Source: Furcasterigmium furcatum (Eukaryota; Ascomycota; Sordariomycetes; Glomerellales; Plectosphaerellaceae). Taken from it: DNA of 64,000 nt. Positions within the stretch are counted from its first letter, which is position 1, and every line of letters starts with the position of its first letter. Location of the stretch: positions 2,046,001 through 2,110,000 of the forward strand of contig BCIA01000003.1 in assembly GCA_001599815.1 (NCBI GenBank). Reading direction: 5' to 3'. Position numbers and translations under genes: made by a program. The notes under the pieces are model-generated. The model did not search any database. It saw only the letters and a program-made list of their open reading frames with translations, and was not told the DNA's origin. Shown in pieces: positions 23,302 to 34,144 of the stretch.

Positions 23302-24001
23302 ATGGAGCTCACACTCATCGTCGCCGCAACGCGCTCCATGGGCATCGGCGCGAAAGGCGGCCTTCCCTGGACCGGCCTCAAGAAGGAAATGGCCTACTTC
23401 GCCCGCATCACGAAGCGTCTCCCTTCACACGTCCGTCTGCGCTTCTCCTGCTCCCGCTTGGCGCAAAGCACTGACTCGCTCCCAGGCGCCCACCGAGGCC
23501 GTCAACGCCGTCATCATGGGCCGGAAGACGTGGGACAGCATTCCGCCCAAGTTCCGCCCGCTCAAGGGCCGGCTCAACGTCGTCGTCAGCCGGAGCGTCG
23601 ACGCGCCGCCTCCCGCGGGACCCGTGGACGTCGACGCCGACCCCGTGCGCGTCGGCTCGCTGGAGGAGGCGGTGCGGTATCTCCAGGATGGCGGGTTCGG
23701 GCGGCCCCTGGGGAAGGTGTTCGTGATCGGGGGCGCACAGATCTACGCTTCTGCTCTGGGGCTTGCGGCGGCGAGGAGGGTGCTGCTGACGAAGGTCCTG
23801 GAGCCCGGGTTTGAGGAGGAATGCGACACGCATTTCCCGCTCGCGCTCGACGGGGCGGAGGGGGAGAGGACGGCAGCGGGGTGGGCGAGGAGGGAGAAGG
23901 GGGTATTGGATGCTTGGACGGGCGAGGACGTGCCGGGGGGCGTGCAGGAGGAGAACGGGACCAAGTATGAGTTCCAGCTGTGGGAGAAGGAGGAGCAATG
24001 A
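23302..24001 (+). CDS. DFR1: Dihydrofolate reductase
   Basis: Two exons (23302-23430 and 23486-24001), with a 55-nt intron containing a CTGAC branch site, give 214 aa. It reduces dihydrofolate to tetrahydrofolate with NADPH for one-carbon metabolism. Visible family marks are LTLIVAATRSMGIGAKGGLPW (substrate and cofactor loop, Pro-Trp), the acidic residue in the LKKEMAYF helix, NAVIMGRKTWDSIP (NADPH binding), RLNVVVSRS, and KVFVIGGAQIYASAL (the GG motif). The length is usual for fungal DHFR. The splice donor is the less common GTCCGT, but the join is in phase and restores the expected spacing between the first helix and the MGRKTW motif. Confidence 0.95.
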
Positions 24002-24172
24002 AAGTACTAGTAGCAGCATGTGGTTGATACAGATCTAGATTACGGTACTGGTACATGTTCTCGTCGTGAACCGTTTTACTACTTGTACAGATGGGAGATA
24101 TACCCAGACACCGGCGCCCGCGGCATGTCCGAAGGTGGACGCGACACATACACAGCCCTGCCCGCAGCGGTC

Positions 24173-25269
24173 TCACGGCCCGGGAGCGCTTCGAGCGGCA
24201 ACCTCCTCCGCGGCCTCGGCCTCCTTGACGCCGGGCTCCGTCGCCTCCGGCGTCTCGCCGCTCCCGTAGAGCGCCCTCGCACCCTCGCTCGGCTGATCCA
24301 CCAGCTTCAGCATCGACCTCAGGTCCCGCTTGAAGACGTACTCCCCCCTCGAGATCATCTCGTTGACATCGGTGAACTCGAGGTCCCTGAGGGTGGCGCG
24401 CATCCACGCGACGACGGCGGCGAGGTGGCGGAAGTCGACGTCCTCGCGGGCCTTGAAGAGGTTCCGCCAGACGGCGGCGGCGAGGACGCGGTCGGAGGCC
24501 TTGGCGACGCCCTCGTCGTAGGCGGCGATGAGGCCGCGCCACTGCATGAAGATGTCCTTGAGGTAACGCTGGCGCAAGGCGGAGGAGGTCATGCCGTGGC
24601 TGACGTGCATGACGCGCTCGCAGTCGAAGAAGAAGTTGTCGACGAACTGGGCCTGCGTGGAGCGGGCGGCGTCGCGGTCGAGGCACCGCATGCGGGCGAC
24701 GACGAGGTACATGTGCAGCATCGTGACGTGGGACCACGAGCTGAAGGAGGGGGAGAGGTTGAGGGCTGCGAGGGGGGGTCAGTCTTGCCGTGCGTTCATC
24801 GACGGGGGAGGGGAGCCCGCGGGCGGAACGTACTCTGCAGCCATGGTCCCTGGGGTGTGCCGAGCTCCTCGCCGTCCTCGGTCTTGGGCACCTCGTCCTT
24901 CAGCCGCAGCTCCTCGGGTATGGTGTAGGCGGCCGGCGCGGCGCAGACCTTGTACAGCCTGTCGAGCTGGTTTGTGAGGAGGTACTGCCCGCCGATTCCG
25001 GGGGCGATCTTGGGCAGCCTGGAGGCGACGTTGCGCGCGATACCGTCCGCCGGGCCGGCGGAGGATGCTGGGCCAGGGTTGCTACTGTGGTCGATCTTCC
25101 GCCATGCCGTGGCGCTGAAGGGCCGTCTCGTCTGTGCTCGCGATGATGTGCTTGCTGGTTTTGGGTGGGAGGTGGCGGTCGGGTATGAAGCTGGCGATAG
25201 CTCGGACGATGCTGGCCTCAGACTCCTGGCGAGGAGTCTGGCGTGCTGCCGACAGCTTTGGCAAGCCAT
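24173..25269 (-). CDS. CBP3: Ubiquinol-cytochrome c reductase assembly chaperone Cbp3
   Basis: Two exons (25269-24834 and 24765-24173) with a 68-nt intron give 342 aa. The N-terminal 60 residues are Arg/Ser/Ala-rich with an RRPFSAT segment, typical of a cleavable mitochondrial presequence. The chaperone domain (ubiquinol-cyt c chaperone family) spans the intron: WLQ..LNLSPSFSSWSHVTMLHMYL, FVDNFFFDCERVMHV, RQRYLKDIFMQWRGLIAAYD, and an ARVLAAAVWRNLF-like helix. Cbp3 acts with Cbp6 at the mitochondrial ribosome exit to stabilise newly made cytochrome b. The C-terminus ends in an Ala/Glu-rich tail. The gene is convergent with DFR1 (171 bp apart) and in tandem with CEM1, another mitochondrial gene. 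Confidence 0.9.
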
Positions 25270-25682
25270 TGTGAGATGTTGAAGGGATTATGAGGGCACG
25301 TGCATGAGGAGGAGCATCAGTCGGATGGCTCTTCCTGCTTGACTGTGTCGTGGTGGGCTGGGCGAGTCGTCAACGTCAAGCCGGCGAGCTTCTGGACGTC
25401 ATGGGAAAAAGTTCATGAGCGCATCGACTTTCTTTCTGGCCCCTGCGCGTTGGAGTCGTGCTATGCTGTCTCCAGTTAGGCCCGGGGAAACTTCGGGTTG
25501 GCAGCAGAGGGCTGTCCCGCTCTCGACCAGCTGAGGGTCAACTTAGGGGGTTAAGGGGGTGCAACTTCGATGGCCACGATGGAGTACCGAGGTATTGAGG
25601 ATGCTGTCTATTCCGTCTATATGATGTCCATTTGGCGCAGTACAGGAAAGAAGTACACTATTTTACAATGTATCTACAGTTT
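25270..25682. other. Intergenic region between CEM1 and CBP3
   Basis: About 0.4 kb that holds the CBP3 promoter and the CEM1 3' end. Nothing else was recognised. Confidence 0.6.
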
Positions 25683-27108
25683 CAAGTGACAAGCTCCTTT
25701 GTGTGGTACTGTCTACCCAAACTTGGAAAATACCAAAGTCGCGTTGGTCCCTCCGAAGCCGAAGCTGTTCGTCAGAGCCACGTTGACATCCTTCTTCTGC
25801 GCTTCCATGGGCACAAAATTCAGGTCGAATCCAACGTTTGGCTGCTGCAGGTTTCGTGTGGGCGGAACAATGCCCTACGGACACGGGATTAGCTCGAGAA
25901 GCCCAGGAAAAGCCAGGATAGATACGAGACTGGAAACTCACCTCGTTGATCGCGAGGACCGTAAATAGAGCCTCGACGGCACCGGCAGCCCCTAGCAGGT
26001 GGCCAATGGCCCCCTTGGTGCTGCTCACCGTGACATCGGACTCGCGCGCCACGCCGTCCTCGCCCGTCATCAGCGTCCGGATGGCTGACGCCTCGGCGGC
26101 GTCGCCGATCTGCGTCCCCGTCGCATGCGCGTTCACGTAGTCCACCTGCGCCGGCTTGATGCCCGCGTTCCTCAGCGCCGCCCTCATCGACCGGAACGCG
26201 CCGTGCCCGTCCTCCCGCGGCGCCGTCATGTGGTGCGCGTCGCCGCTGCACCCGTACCCGTTCACCTCGGCGTAGATCCTTGCCCCGCGGGCCTTGGCGT
26301 GCTCCAGCTCCTCGAGGACCAGCACCGCCGCGCCCTCCGACACGACGAACCCGTTCCGCCCGCCGTCGAATGGGCGGCAGCTCGAGGGCGGGTCGTGGTT
26401 GTACGCCGTCGAGAGCGACCGGGCGCGGCCGAAGCCCGCAAAGGTCAGCGGGTGGATGCAGGACTCCGTGCCGCCGGCGACCATGACGTCCGCGTCGCCG
26501 AAGGCGATGAAGCGCGATGCGTCGCCGATGGAGTGCGCGCCCGTCGTGCACGCGGTTGTGACGGCGTGGTTGGGGCCCTGTAGGCCGTACTTCATCGAGA
26601 CGTGGCCAGCGGCCATGTTGATGAGGATCTTGGGCACGAACAGCGGCGAGACTTTCTTGTAGCCCTACGAACCTTAGTCAATCTTCCATCATGAGACGGA
26701 TGACAGCGGATCACTCACCTCCTTCTCATATGCTAGGCTCGTCTCGTAAATCTCCTCCAGGTTGCCGATGCCGCTCCCGAGGCACACGCCCGTGGCTTCC
26801 TGGTCCGCCTCGCTCGTCGGCTTCCACCCGGCGTCGTCGAGCGCCATTTGGGTGCTGGCGATGGCGTACTGCACGAATGTTGGCAGGCGGCGCTGTTCCG
26901 TTGGGGTGAGCCAGTCGGCCGGGCGCCACTGGTCGCGGGGCACGAGGCCGGCGACGGTGCTGGTCAGGTCCTTCCAGCGGGATGCGGGCTCAAGCTGGGA
27001 GAGGCTGGTAATGCCCGAATCGCCCGCGATGAGGCGGTTCCATGTCGTCCGGACGCCGACGCCCAGGGGCGTGATGGCCCCTAGGCCCGTCACGACGACC
27101 CGTCGCAT
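25683..27108 (-). CDS. CEM1: Mitochondrial 3-oxoacyl-[ACP] synthase (KAS II type)
   Basis: Three exons (27108-26719, 26664-25942, 25874-25683), with introns of 54 and 67 nt, give 434 aa. This is the condensing enzyme of mitochondrial type II fatty acid synthesis, which feeds octanoate to lipoic acid. Catalytic residues visible are Cys169 (TTACTTGAHSIGDA), His310 (NAHATGTQIGD), Lys347 and His352 (SSTKGAIGHLLGAAG). The glycine-rich C-terminal NSFGFGGTNATLVF motif lies in exon 3. Translation starts directly at the core (MRRVVVTGLGAITPLG), so no presequence is visible. A missed upstream exon or a non-cleaved signal is possible. Length fits the family. Confidence 0.93.
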
Positions 27109-27849
27109 TCTCTTCCCATGTCCAGGCTGCGGTCGGGGAGGAGGTTGATTTGCACAAGACAGAGGAGAATATGCCGCGAAAATGTTGTAATTGGAATGAG
27201 ATGCGTCCGAACAGTTGTGAGAAGGTAGACGAGATGTTGTGTCTGAATTAGGAAATTCCCAGAGATCGTCAACCTCAAAACTTTAGTGGGTCGGTTAGAT
27301 AGCTTAGTCAGCACAATCCCTTTTGATATTAGAGGGACAGTGCCGGATGATGACAGTCAAAAAGGGGTAAAAGTCAAAAAATGCAAAAGGGTTCGGAGCC
27401 TTGCTGGCTCCTACGTCCCTGGCTTGATTCGAACTGATGACCTTGAGGCCAGTTGCTTTTTGTCATGTTGAATTCAGAATGAGGTTAACCAATCCATCCA
27501 CAACCAATACCGCTTGACCTGAACACCGTCCAATGGTGCCGCTGCGGTTTTGATACCAGGAATTGCTGTACCCTGGGTTATATAGGATACTTAGGTAAGG
27601 TGTGTGACTGACATGCACCCAGCGGAGGTGCGAGCTTCGTCCTTGACGGAGCCAGCAGATCACCATTCCTATGCCCTTCTCCAATATAGCTGGACCTACC
27701 GATAACATGTATTCCCGCCAACACTTTCTTACTGGCTAAAAGCAACTGGATCATACATTCTATCATGAATCGCAACTTCTGAAGCCCCGGAAGTTGTTGC
27801 CCGGCTCAGCCCTGGGTCAGAGAAGACCAGCCCGAATCCCGTCCGGACT
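27109..27849. other. Gene-free stretch at the boundary to the decayed region
   Basis: About 0.74 kb that includes the CEM1 promoter. The rest is AT-richer with no supportable coding frame. A weak tRNA-like pair of boxes near 27420-27510 (reverse strand) does not fold as a tRNA. Confidence 0.45.
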
Positions 27850-28421
27850 GTGCGCTGCATCACTCAAGCAGGCCAGATGCAATTCTATGGCATCTCCAAC
27901 AACCTCTTAAAGGCCTTCAACGCCATCACTCTCGTCATCTTCGGCCTTGCCGTTGAGAATTGGCTGTATCCGCTCCTCGAGAAGCGCCGCGCTAGCTTCC
28001 ACGACATAGCCCGCATCACCATCAGCCTCTTCTTCGTGGCCGTGTCCATGGCCCATGGCACCACGATGCAGGCCTCATTCACGGCGCACCGCCCTGCTAC
28101 CGCTTCTCGCGAGAGTACTACCTCACGGACCCGAAAGCAAGCCCCTATCGCACCCCATCGTTCCTCCAGCTGCCGCTGTACTCCGTCGTGACCATCAGCG
28201 AGGTCTTCACCCTCGTCACGGGGTAGGTGTACGAGCATATGTAGGCGCTGCGGACTATGAAGATCTTGCTGCAGAGTATTCATGCCGTCTTCAACAGGCT
28301 CGGGCACTTGCTGACCACGACTGTCAGGTCGGCGGCTATGAATCGGAACTTGGGTGATCTTGTGGGCTACTGCTACGGGCGTCATGGGGGCGGCGACGGC
28401 CGTTTTCTGGATTTGTGTTAG
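27850..28421 (+). pseudogene. Remnant of a POT/PTR2 oligopeptide transporter (C-terminal part)
   Basis: Starting near 27862, the frame reads TQAGQMQFYGISNN, then a membrane helix (FNAITLVIFGLAVENWLYPLL) and IARITISLFFVAVSMAHG. This matches the typical layout of the second half of fungal proton-coupled peptide transporters. The reading frame then shifts by one near 28075 and continues with APPCYRFSREYYLTDP, SFLQLPLYSVVTISEVFTLV and a recognisable terminal region. Two in-frame TAG stops lie at 28224 and 28242. The N-terminal two thirds are absent. The family call rests on pattern memory. The decay itself (frameshift and stops inside membrane-protein-like sequence) is seen directly. Confidence 0.65.
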
Positions 28422-28503
28422 GTATATTGATAGTAGGGGGACTCCCTCGTGATACGATTCCGGCTGGCAGCATATCGGTCGCGGCCTCTCCCCTTGGGTC
28501 GTG

Positions 28504-29110
28504 TCAGGGGCTGGTCGATATCAAGTTCAGCTGCCGCTCAAAGGCATCCCGCCACTCCGGCCCAGAAGCCGCCGCTACTTCTTGCAAGACCGACGCGCCC
28601 CGGTGGTCAAAGAAACAATGGATTTACTTGGCCAAGTGAAGCAGGATGCAGTAGTACGAGAGCACCGCCAGCGCTGCTGGCTGACGTGCGCGGACGAGTC
28701 GAATGAATTCCTCGTCCACCTCGCACGCCCACTGCCCGGAGACTTTTGCGAGGGGGTTTCCCGTGGTGTCAAGGGCCGTCTCGATGCTGAATTAGAGAAT
28801 GCCGACCGCCTCTAGGCAGGTCCTCCGGACGTCCGCGTCGAGATGCTCAGGGAGCGAGAAGGACTGGAGGTGGGATTTCAGCAGCTCCATCGGCGACTCC
28901 ATCGTCTCCGCCGATGGATAACTTCGAGTAGACCCGAGGCCACGCGGCGACTGATGGCGGTCAAGTTGCTGGAAAGGATGTATTTCATGCCTCGCATCAG
29001 GACGAACAGGTGCAGAAAGTCATGCAGGCTCGGAGAGGCTGCGTCGGGGCTGCGGACGACCAGCTCCTGGGCCATGATAGTCTTCATACTCCTCCGGGGG
29101 CTGGCTCGCG
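28504..29110 (-). pseudogene. Remnant of a fungal zinc-cluster-type transcription factor (C-terminal region)
   Basis: On the minus strand a segment ending LHDFLHLFVLMRGMKYIL (from about 29087) shifts frame near 28900. It continues with MELLKSHLQSFSLPEHLDAD, VSGQWACEVDEEFIRLV and ARQPAALAVLSYYCILLHLA to a stop at 28504. The pattern 'leucine-rich helix, LxRG, then P.AL..L.YY..LLH' is that of the C-terminal region of Upc2-like fungal C6 regulators. Two in-frame TAA stops occur at 28794-28792 and 28626-28624. The DNA-binding N-terminus is missing. The 5' side abuts, and slightly overlaps antisense, the MFS remnant. Confidence 0.6.
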
Positions 29111-29661
29111 TGAGTGCCGTTCTGCTGACCTACCCGGCACCTGGATGGAATGCTGACCTGCGATAGGGACAAGACGAAGAGGCGCGGCATTCTGGTCTTA
29201 GTTGGCGTAGCGCTCTTCTGGGTGTTTGCAGTGAGTCTTCGAACCGTGCATCTGCTGTCGTCGAACGAGCTGTCGATATGCGACGCAAGCTCACCACTCG
29301 ACAGCTAGTCACACACCCCAGCAGGGACGTGAAGTATGCGATCCTGACCGTCGGCATGGGCTGCTGCGTTGTCGCGCACCCGCTCAACGCTTCATAGATC
29401 GCCGTCAACATACGCTCGTCAGCGGAGAGATCGATCGTCACCGCCCTGTTAATCATCACCGCCAACTGCTCCGGCATCGCTGGTGGCCAAATCTTCCAGC
29501 GGGAGGACGCACCCCTGTACCGCAGGGTTCACGGTGATGGTCGCCATGATCAGCGTCGCGCTCGTCGCGGCTGTCGCTGCTAATGCACAGTACATCTGGC
29601 TCAACCGCAGGCTTGACAAGAGAGACCGCGCGTGGACGAGCCCGGGACGGTTGCTGAGCTG
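29090..29661 (+). pseudogene. Remnant of an allantoate-permease-like MFS transporter (C-terminal part)
   Basis: Pieces in order are GGWLA (ending 29109), DKTKRRGILVLVGVALFWVFA (29168-29230), YAILTVGMGCCVVAHPLNA, an in-frame TAG at 29395, then RSSAERSIVTALLIITANCS, GGQIFQREDAPLYRR, a one-base frame change near 29523, and GFTVMVAMISVALVAAVAAN with WLNRRLDKRDRAW before a TGA. The two introns still have good ends: 29110-29166 (GTGAGT..ATAG) and from 29231 (GTGAGT..CAG). The 'helix, NxxG, Q.F...DAP.Y..GF' arrangement is that of Dal5/allantoate permeases. The 5' part is missing. Confidence 0.7.
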
Positions 29662-29954
29662 ACGAGGCGTTGGAGGTTCTCCCTGTAACACGCGTCACAG
29701 TCGACACCCTTGCGAGGATATGGGGCAGTGGGCGTCGGGGAAGAGATCATCATCAACGTGAGATGTGCCCTGTCAAGCATTGTGTCATGTCTCTTCGTTC
29801 ACAGTAATTGTATTAAATACACTGAAGATGCTACCAAGGGGCGTTTCTCGAGAACACAAATTCTATGATACTGGAAATATGCTGGGATGTATGTACGTCT
29901 GTCTGCCTCTCGACCCCGAAACTGTAATTAATGCTCACACACGCACTCTCTCTC

Positions 29955-32900
29955 TTAAACTCCAGGTGTCGTGAATCCCGGAAGCTGGGGCCAGTCGCCC
30001 AGCCCGGCGGGATCACCGCCGATGCGAACCCAGATGGCGTGCGAGGGCGTGGGCCCGTCGAGGACGAACAGCTGATACCACGAGGGGGGGCTCACGAAGG
30101 CGTTGGGCGGCGCCTCGACCTCGCACACGTTTCCGTTGCAGGAGAAGGCCGGGAAGAGGGTGCGCTGGCCCATGGTGATGCCGTGGGTCGAGCCGATGGA
30201 CGCGAGGAGCGACACGCGCAAGTTGGCGATACCCTCAGCCAGCTCGGAGGTGATGGTGAAGGTGTAGGTCTCGCCGTACTCCCAGTCGCGGTCCTCGATG
30301 GTGTACGTGGGCTGCTCGGCGCCCGACAGCAGGTAGTCGGGCCAGAAGTACTCGAGGCGGTACTCCTGGGGGAACCTGCCGGCCTGGTCTTGCGGGTCGG
30401 AGCCCGAGATGAGCACCTTGCCGTCGCTGAGGAGGACGCCCTCGGAGTGGTACATGCGGGCGATGGTGGTGTTGGCCAGGACGGTCATGCGCGCGCCGAG
30501 AGGCTTCTCGGGGTCGTACATGACGGCGTTGAGGTTGGCGTTGTCGGCGAGGCCGAAGCCGCCGCGGCCGACCTGGGCACCGTTGCAGATGAGGAAGCGG
30601 CCGTCGGGAAGGGCGATCATGGTAGGCATGACACGCTTGGAGGGCTGGAGTAGATGTTAGCATATACACGATATCAGACAGCGGGGGGAGATGTTTGTCA
30701 AACTTACCATTCTCTCGATGGCCCATTCGGCACCGGGCAGGTCAGGCTCCATGCTCACGCAGTTGTCGAGGGCTTCGTTGCCGGGCTCATGGGTGGTGCC
30801 ACCGCAGAGAAGCACAGTCAGGGGCTCCTCGTAGGGGGCCTTCTGAGGCATGATCATCATGGTGCCTTGCAAGGGGTAGTTGCGGCCGGTCAAGGGGTTG
30901 TCCAGTGCTCCCGGCATATCGGGCAGCTGGCGGATGGACTGGAAGGTGGTCTGAGAGAGAATGCGCGACTCGTTGAACTGGGCAAAGAAAAGGTCGCCCG
31001 AGGGCAAGATAGCCAGATAGGGGTACGAGTTGGTACGCCCAATGGCCTCTGCGCGCGCGAGGTAGTCGAGGTATGTCGACTCGGTGACGCCCGGGGGATG
31101 GGGGAGAACCTCGCAAGTCGGCACGATAGGCGCATCGGAGCCCGACTCACCGCCCATGGCGAGCAGAGAACCGTTGGACAGGACGATGGCCGTGGGGTAC
31201 CAACGGGGATCGAAGAGGCGGAGCTGACCGAAGTCCTCTTCCCACACGTTGGTGCCGTTGTCGACGCCGGCCGGCGAGTCAGGGGTGAAGAAGCGAATGC
31301 CATAGATGGACTCAGCCGACCAGCCGCCGATGTTGATCATGCGTCCGGCCTTGTCGGGCAGGGTGAAGGACGCGGAGCAGAAGACGTCGGTCTTGAGAGC
31401 GAGCTCGCGGTACGAGTTGGTCACGTAGTCAAACTCGAACGAACCCTCGGTATCATCTAGCGACGTGCCGTGCTTCTCGACGAAGACAACCTTGTCGTTG
31501 ATGCCCACAGAGCTGATGAGAGGTACGATGGGCGACGTCGAGAAGTGGTCATACATGCCGGCCTCGTCGCCCGACGCGTAGTGGAATGTGGTGAGCGGCT
31601 CGCCCACCCACTCATAGTAGCTGATGTGGTTGCCAGCACCGCACGTGTAGTTGCGGTCACCGGGGCAGGGCATGCCGCAGAAGCTGTCGGACTTCCAGAC
31701 ATCCTCCCTGGACTCAACGGCGCCGAGGTCGCCGCAGACGCACTGGCGACCATACTCGACACCACCGGCCGGGTATCCGAACCTCTGGCAGCGGAGGAGG
31801 CAGAGGTCAATGGTCATCTCGCTGGTGGCGTAGTTCGGCGCATCCTCCCAAAGCCACTCCAGGATGTAAGGGTTGGCATTGTCGAACACGCAGCCCTTGT
31901 ACTCCCAGTCGGTTGGGAGATCGTCCGTCTTGGTGACAGGAACAGGCCAGATAGGGAAATCGCCATCGGACCAGACGGACAGGCGGTTGCCCGCACCGCA
32001 CATCTGGGTGCTGTCACCGCCACAGGGCATGTTGCAGTCCGACTCGGCCGTCTTGGAAGCGCCGTTGTCCATCGCGTTACCGCAGAAGCACTCAGTTGAG
32101 TACTCCGTGCCGGCGACGTTGAAACCAAGGGAAATGCACGTGTCAATGCAGAGCTGGGGCGTCATCGATGGCGAGGGGCTGTTCGGGGCAGGTTGCAACG
32201 CGCGTCCAGGAGGATCAATGTAGCAGCCCTTGTATGTCCAGCCCTCTGCAACCTCGGACGAGGTGGGAGACGCGGAGGATGTGGTTGACTCTGTAGAGCT
32301 GGTCTCACTCACAACGGTGGAAGAGGCCTCGGTGCTGGACGAAGCCTCGCTGCTGGAGGAGACCTCGCTGCTGGACGATACCTCGCTGCTGGAAGAGACC
32401 TCGGTGCTAGACGGGGCCTCACTGCTAGAAGAGATCTCGCTGCTGGATGAGACCTCGGTGCTGGACGAGATCTCACTGCTGGAAGAGACCTCAGTGCTGG
32501 AGGAGGCCTCGCTGCTAGAAGACACCTCGGTGCTGGACGAGATCTCGCTGCTGGACGAGATCTCGGTGCTGGAAGAAACCTCGCTGCTGGATGAGACCTC
32601 AGTGCTGGAAGAGACCACGCTGCTAGAAGACACCTCGGTGCTGGATGAGACTTCGGTGCTGGATGGGGCTTCACTGCTGGAAGAGATCTCGCTGCTGGAA
32701 GAGGCCTCCGTGCTAGAAGAGATCTCGCTGCTGGATGAGATGGTGCTGGAGGAGATCTCGGTGCTAGAAGAAGCCTCGCTGGAAGAAGCCTCGCTGCTGG
32801 AAGTGGAGGAGATAGTGGATTCTGTGGTGCTGCTCTCACTCGCAACTGTCGAAGAGACAGTGCTCGACTGAGCGCTCGAGGCCTCGGTCGAAGTAGACGA

Positions 32901-34144
32901 GGCGACGGCCTCGGAGGAGCTGCTTGAAGGCTCCGTCTCACCGCCGAGAGACCAAGCGGTCAGGCGGTTGGGGCCGCCGCAGATCTGGGTCGCGTCGCCG
33001 TGGCACTTCATGTTGCAGCCGTCGGCAAGCTCGCCGCCATCGTTCTCGTAGGTGTTGCCGCAGAAGCACTCGCCGGAGTACTCCGTGCCGGCGATGCTGT
33101 AGCCATGGTCCTGGCAGGCTGCGACGCAGACCTCGTTGGTCATGGTGCTGGCGGGGAGGAAGATCTGATGGGTCAGGACACGGCCTCCAGTACCCTCGCT
33201 GTTGTGACAGACATTAGCTTGTGTCTCTCTTTCATATCACGCCCTTCGACGCTCATAAACACTCACGTGATGCAACCGATGTATGACCAGCCTTCGATCT
33301 CAAGTTCGGGGCCGGTAGTAGGAGGGCCATGGTCGAAGAGCGTCAGCCTGTTGCCGGCACCGCAGTTCTTGGTGCTGTCACCAGGGCAGGGCATGTTGCA
33401 GTCGTCATCGGATTCCTTGCTGGGCGGCAGTCGGTTGCCGCAGACTGTAGGTGACACTGGTGAGCTTCTGCATCGTTGAACGGACGGTCTCGATGGAATA
33501 CTTACAGCACTCGACTCCATACTCGACACCAGCGAATCGGTACTCGTTATCGGCACAGAACTCGATGCAGGACTCATGGGTCATGCTCTCGGGATCAGCG
33601 TAGAAGGCGCCAGTGAGGACGCGATCCTCAACGGTATCCGCGTAACAGCCCGAGTACTTCCAGCCAGCCACGGCGGGGGCCATGAGGTCGCTGGTGTAGA
33701 CAGTGAGTCTGTTACCGGCACCGCAAGGCTGCTCGGCGTCGCCGGAGCAGGGCATGTCGCATTCAGCATCATCGGCCTTGGTGGTTGGCCTTTCATTGCC
33801 ACAGACTACACGAGGTTGAGGTCAGCCTTCAGCAAGCAGGCGCATGATGTTACACAAGAAGTGAAGATGGTTGACTTACAGCACTCGACTGAGTATTCCG
33901 CGCCGGCATAGGTGTAACCGAGATCTGCGCAGAAGGCAACGCAACTCTCGGCGGTCAGGCCGGTGGTGTCAAAGTGAGTGGCATCACCCAGCGCGCGCTC
34001 AGCAACGCTGTCGACGAAGCAGCCGACGTAACCCCAATCTTCCAGAGGGGTCTCTGAGGGGACCAGGTCTCTTCGGGAGAGGTCGATGCTGGCCGAGGTC
34101 AAGGGAAGCAGAGCTGCCAGAACAGCAAGACAGCGGGCGTGCAT
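29955..34144 (-). CDS. Secreted glyoxal (copper radical) oxidase with five WSC domains
   Basis: Five exons (34144-33880, 33805-33506, 33444-33267, 33198-30708, 30644-29955) give 1307 aa. A signal peptide (MHARCLAVLAALLPLTSA) is followed by three WSC domains, recognisable by YxGC, ECFCGN and CGAGNRL motifs. Next come a Ser/Thr/Glu-rich hexapeptide-repeat linker (about 335-562), two more WSC domains, and a C-terminal glyoxal oxidase domain. Expected copper-site marks are visible: a Cys in FCSASFTLP, Tyr-His in ARMYHSEGVLLSDGKVLISG, and His in STHGITMG. WSC modules bind glycans or the fungal wall. The oxidase domain (AA5-type) oxidises aldehydes or alcohols and yields hydrogen peroxide. All five exons join in phase. 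The linker is encoded by an 18-bp minisatellite and is probably O-mannosylated. Confidence 0.93.
32290..32930. repeat. 18-bp coding minisatellite
   Basis: Tandem imperfect units of the form GAGACCTCGSTGCTGGAM, roughly 25-30 copies, encode SSS(T/S)E(V/I/A) hexapeptides of the oxidase linker on the minus strand. Variation between units is mostly synonymous or T/S and V/I/A swaps. Such arrays change copy number readily. Confidence 0.9.

Noticed and set aside
23586..24737. 383-codon minus-strand frame
   Set aside because: Arg/Pro-rich shadow across dihydrofolate reductase and CBP3, both of which have strong family motifs.
27420..27510. tRNA-like A- and B-box pair on the minus strand
   Set aside because: The TTCGAAT loop lacks a pairable T-stem and no acceptor stem forms, so it is not a tRNA gene. 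At most it is a diverged tRNA-derived repeat.
32230..32871. Long plus-strand frame with LLEETS/VLDE repeats
   Set aside because: It is the antisense of the Ser/Thr minisatellite of the oxidase gene. Its regularity comes from the 18-bp unit.
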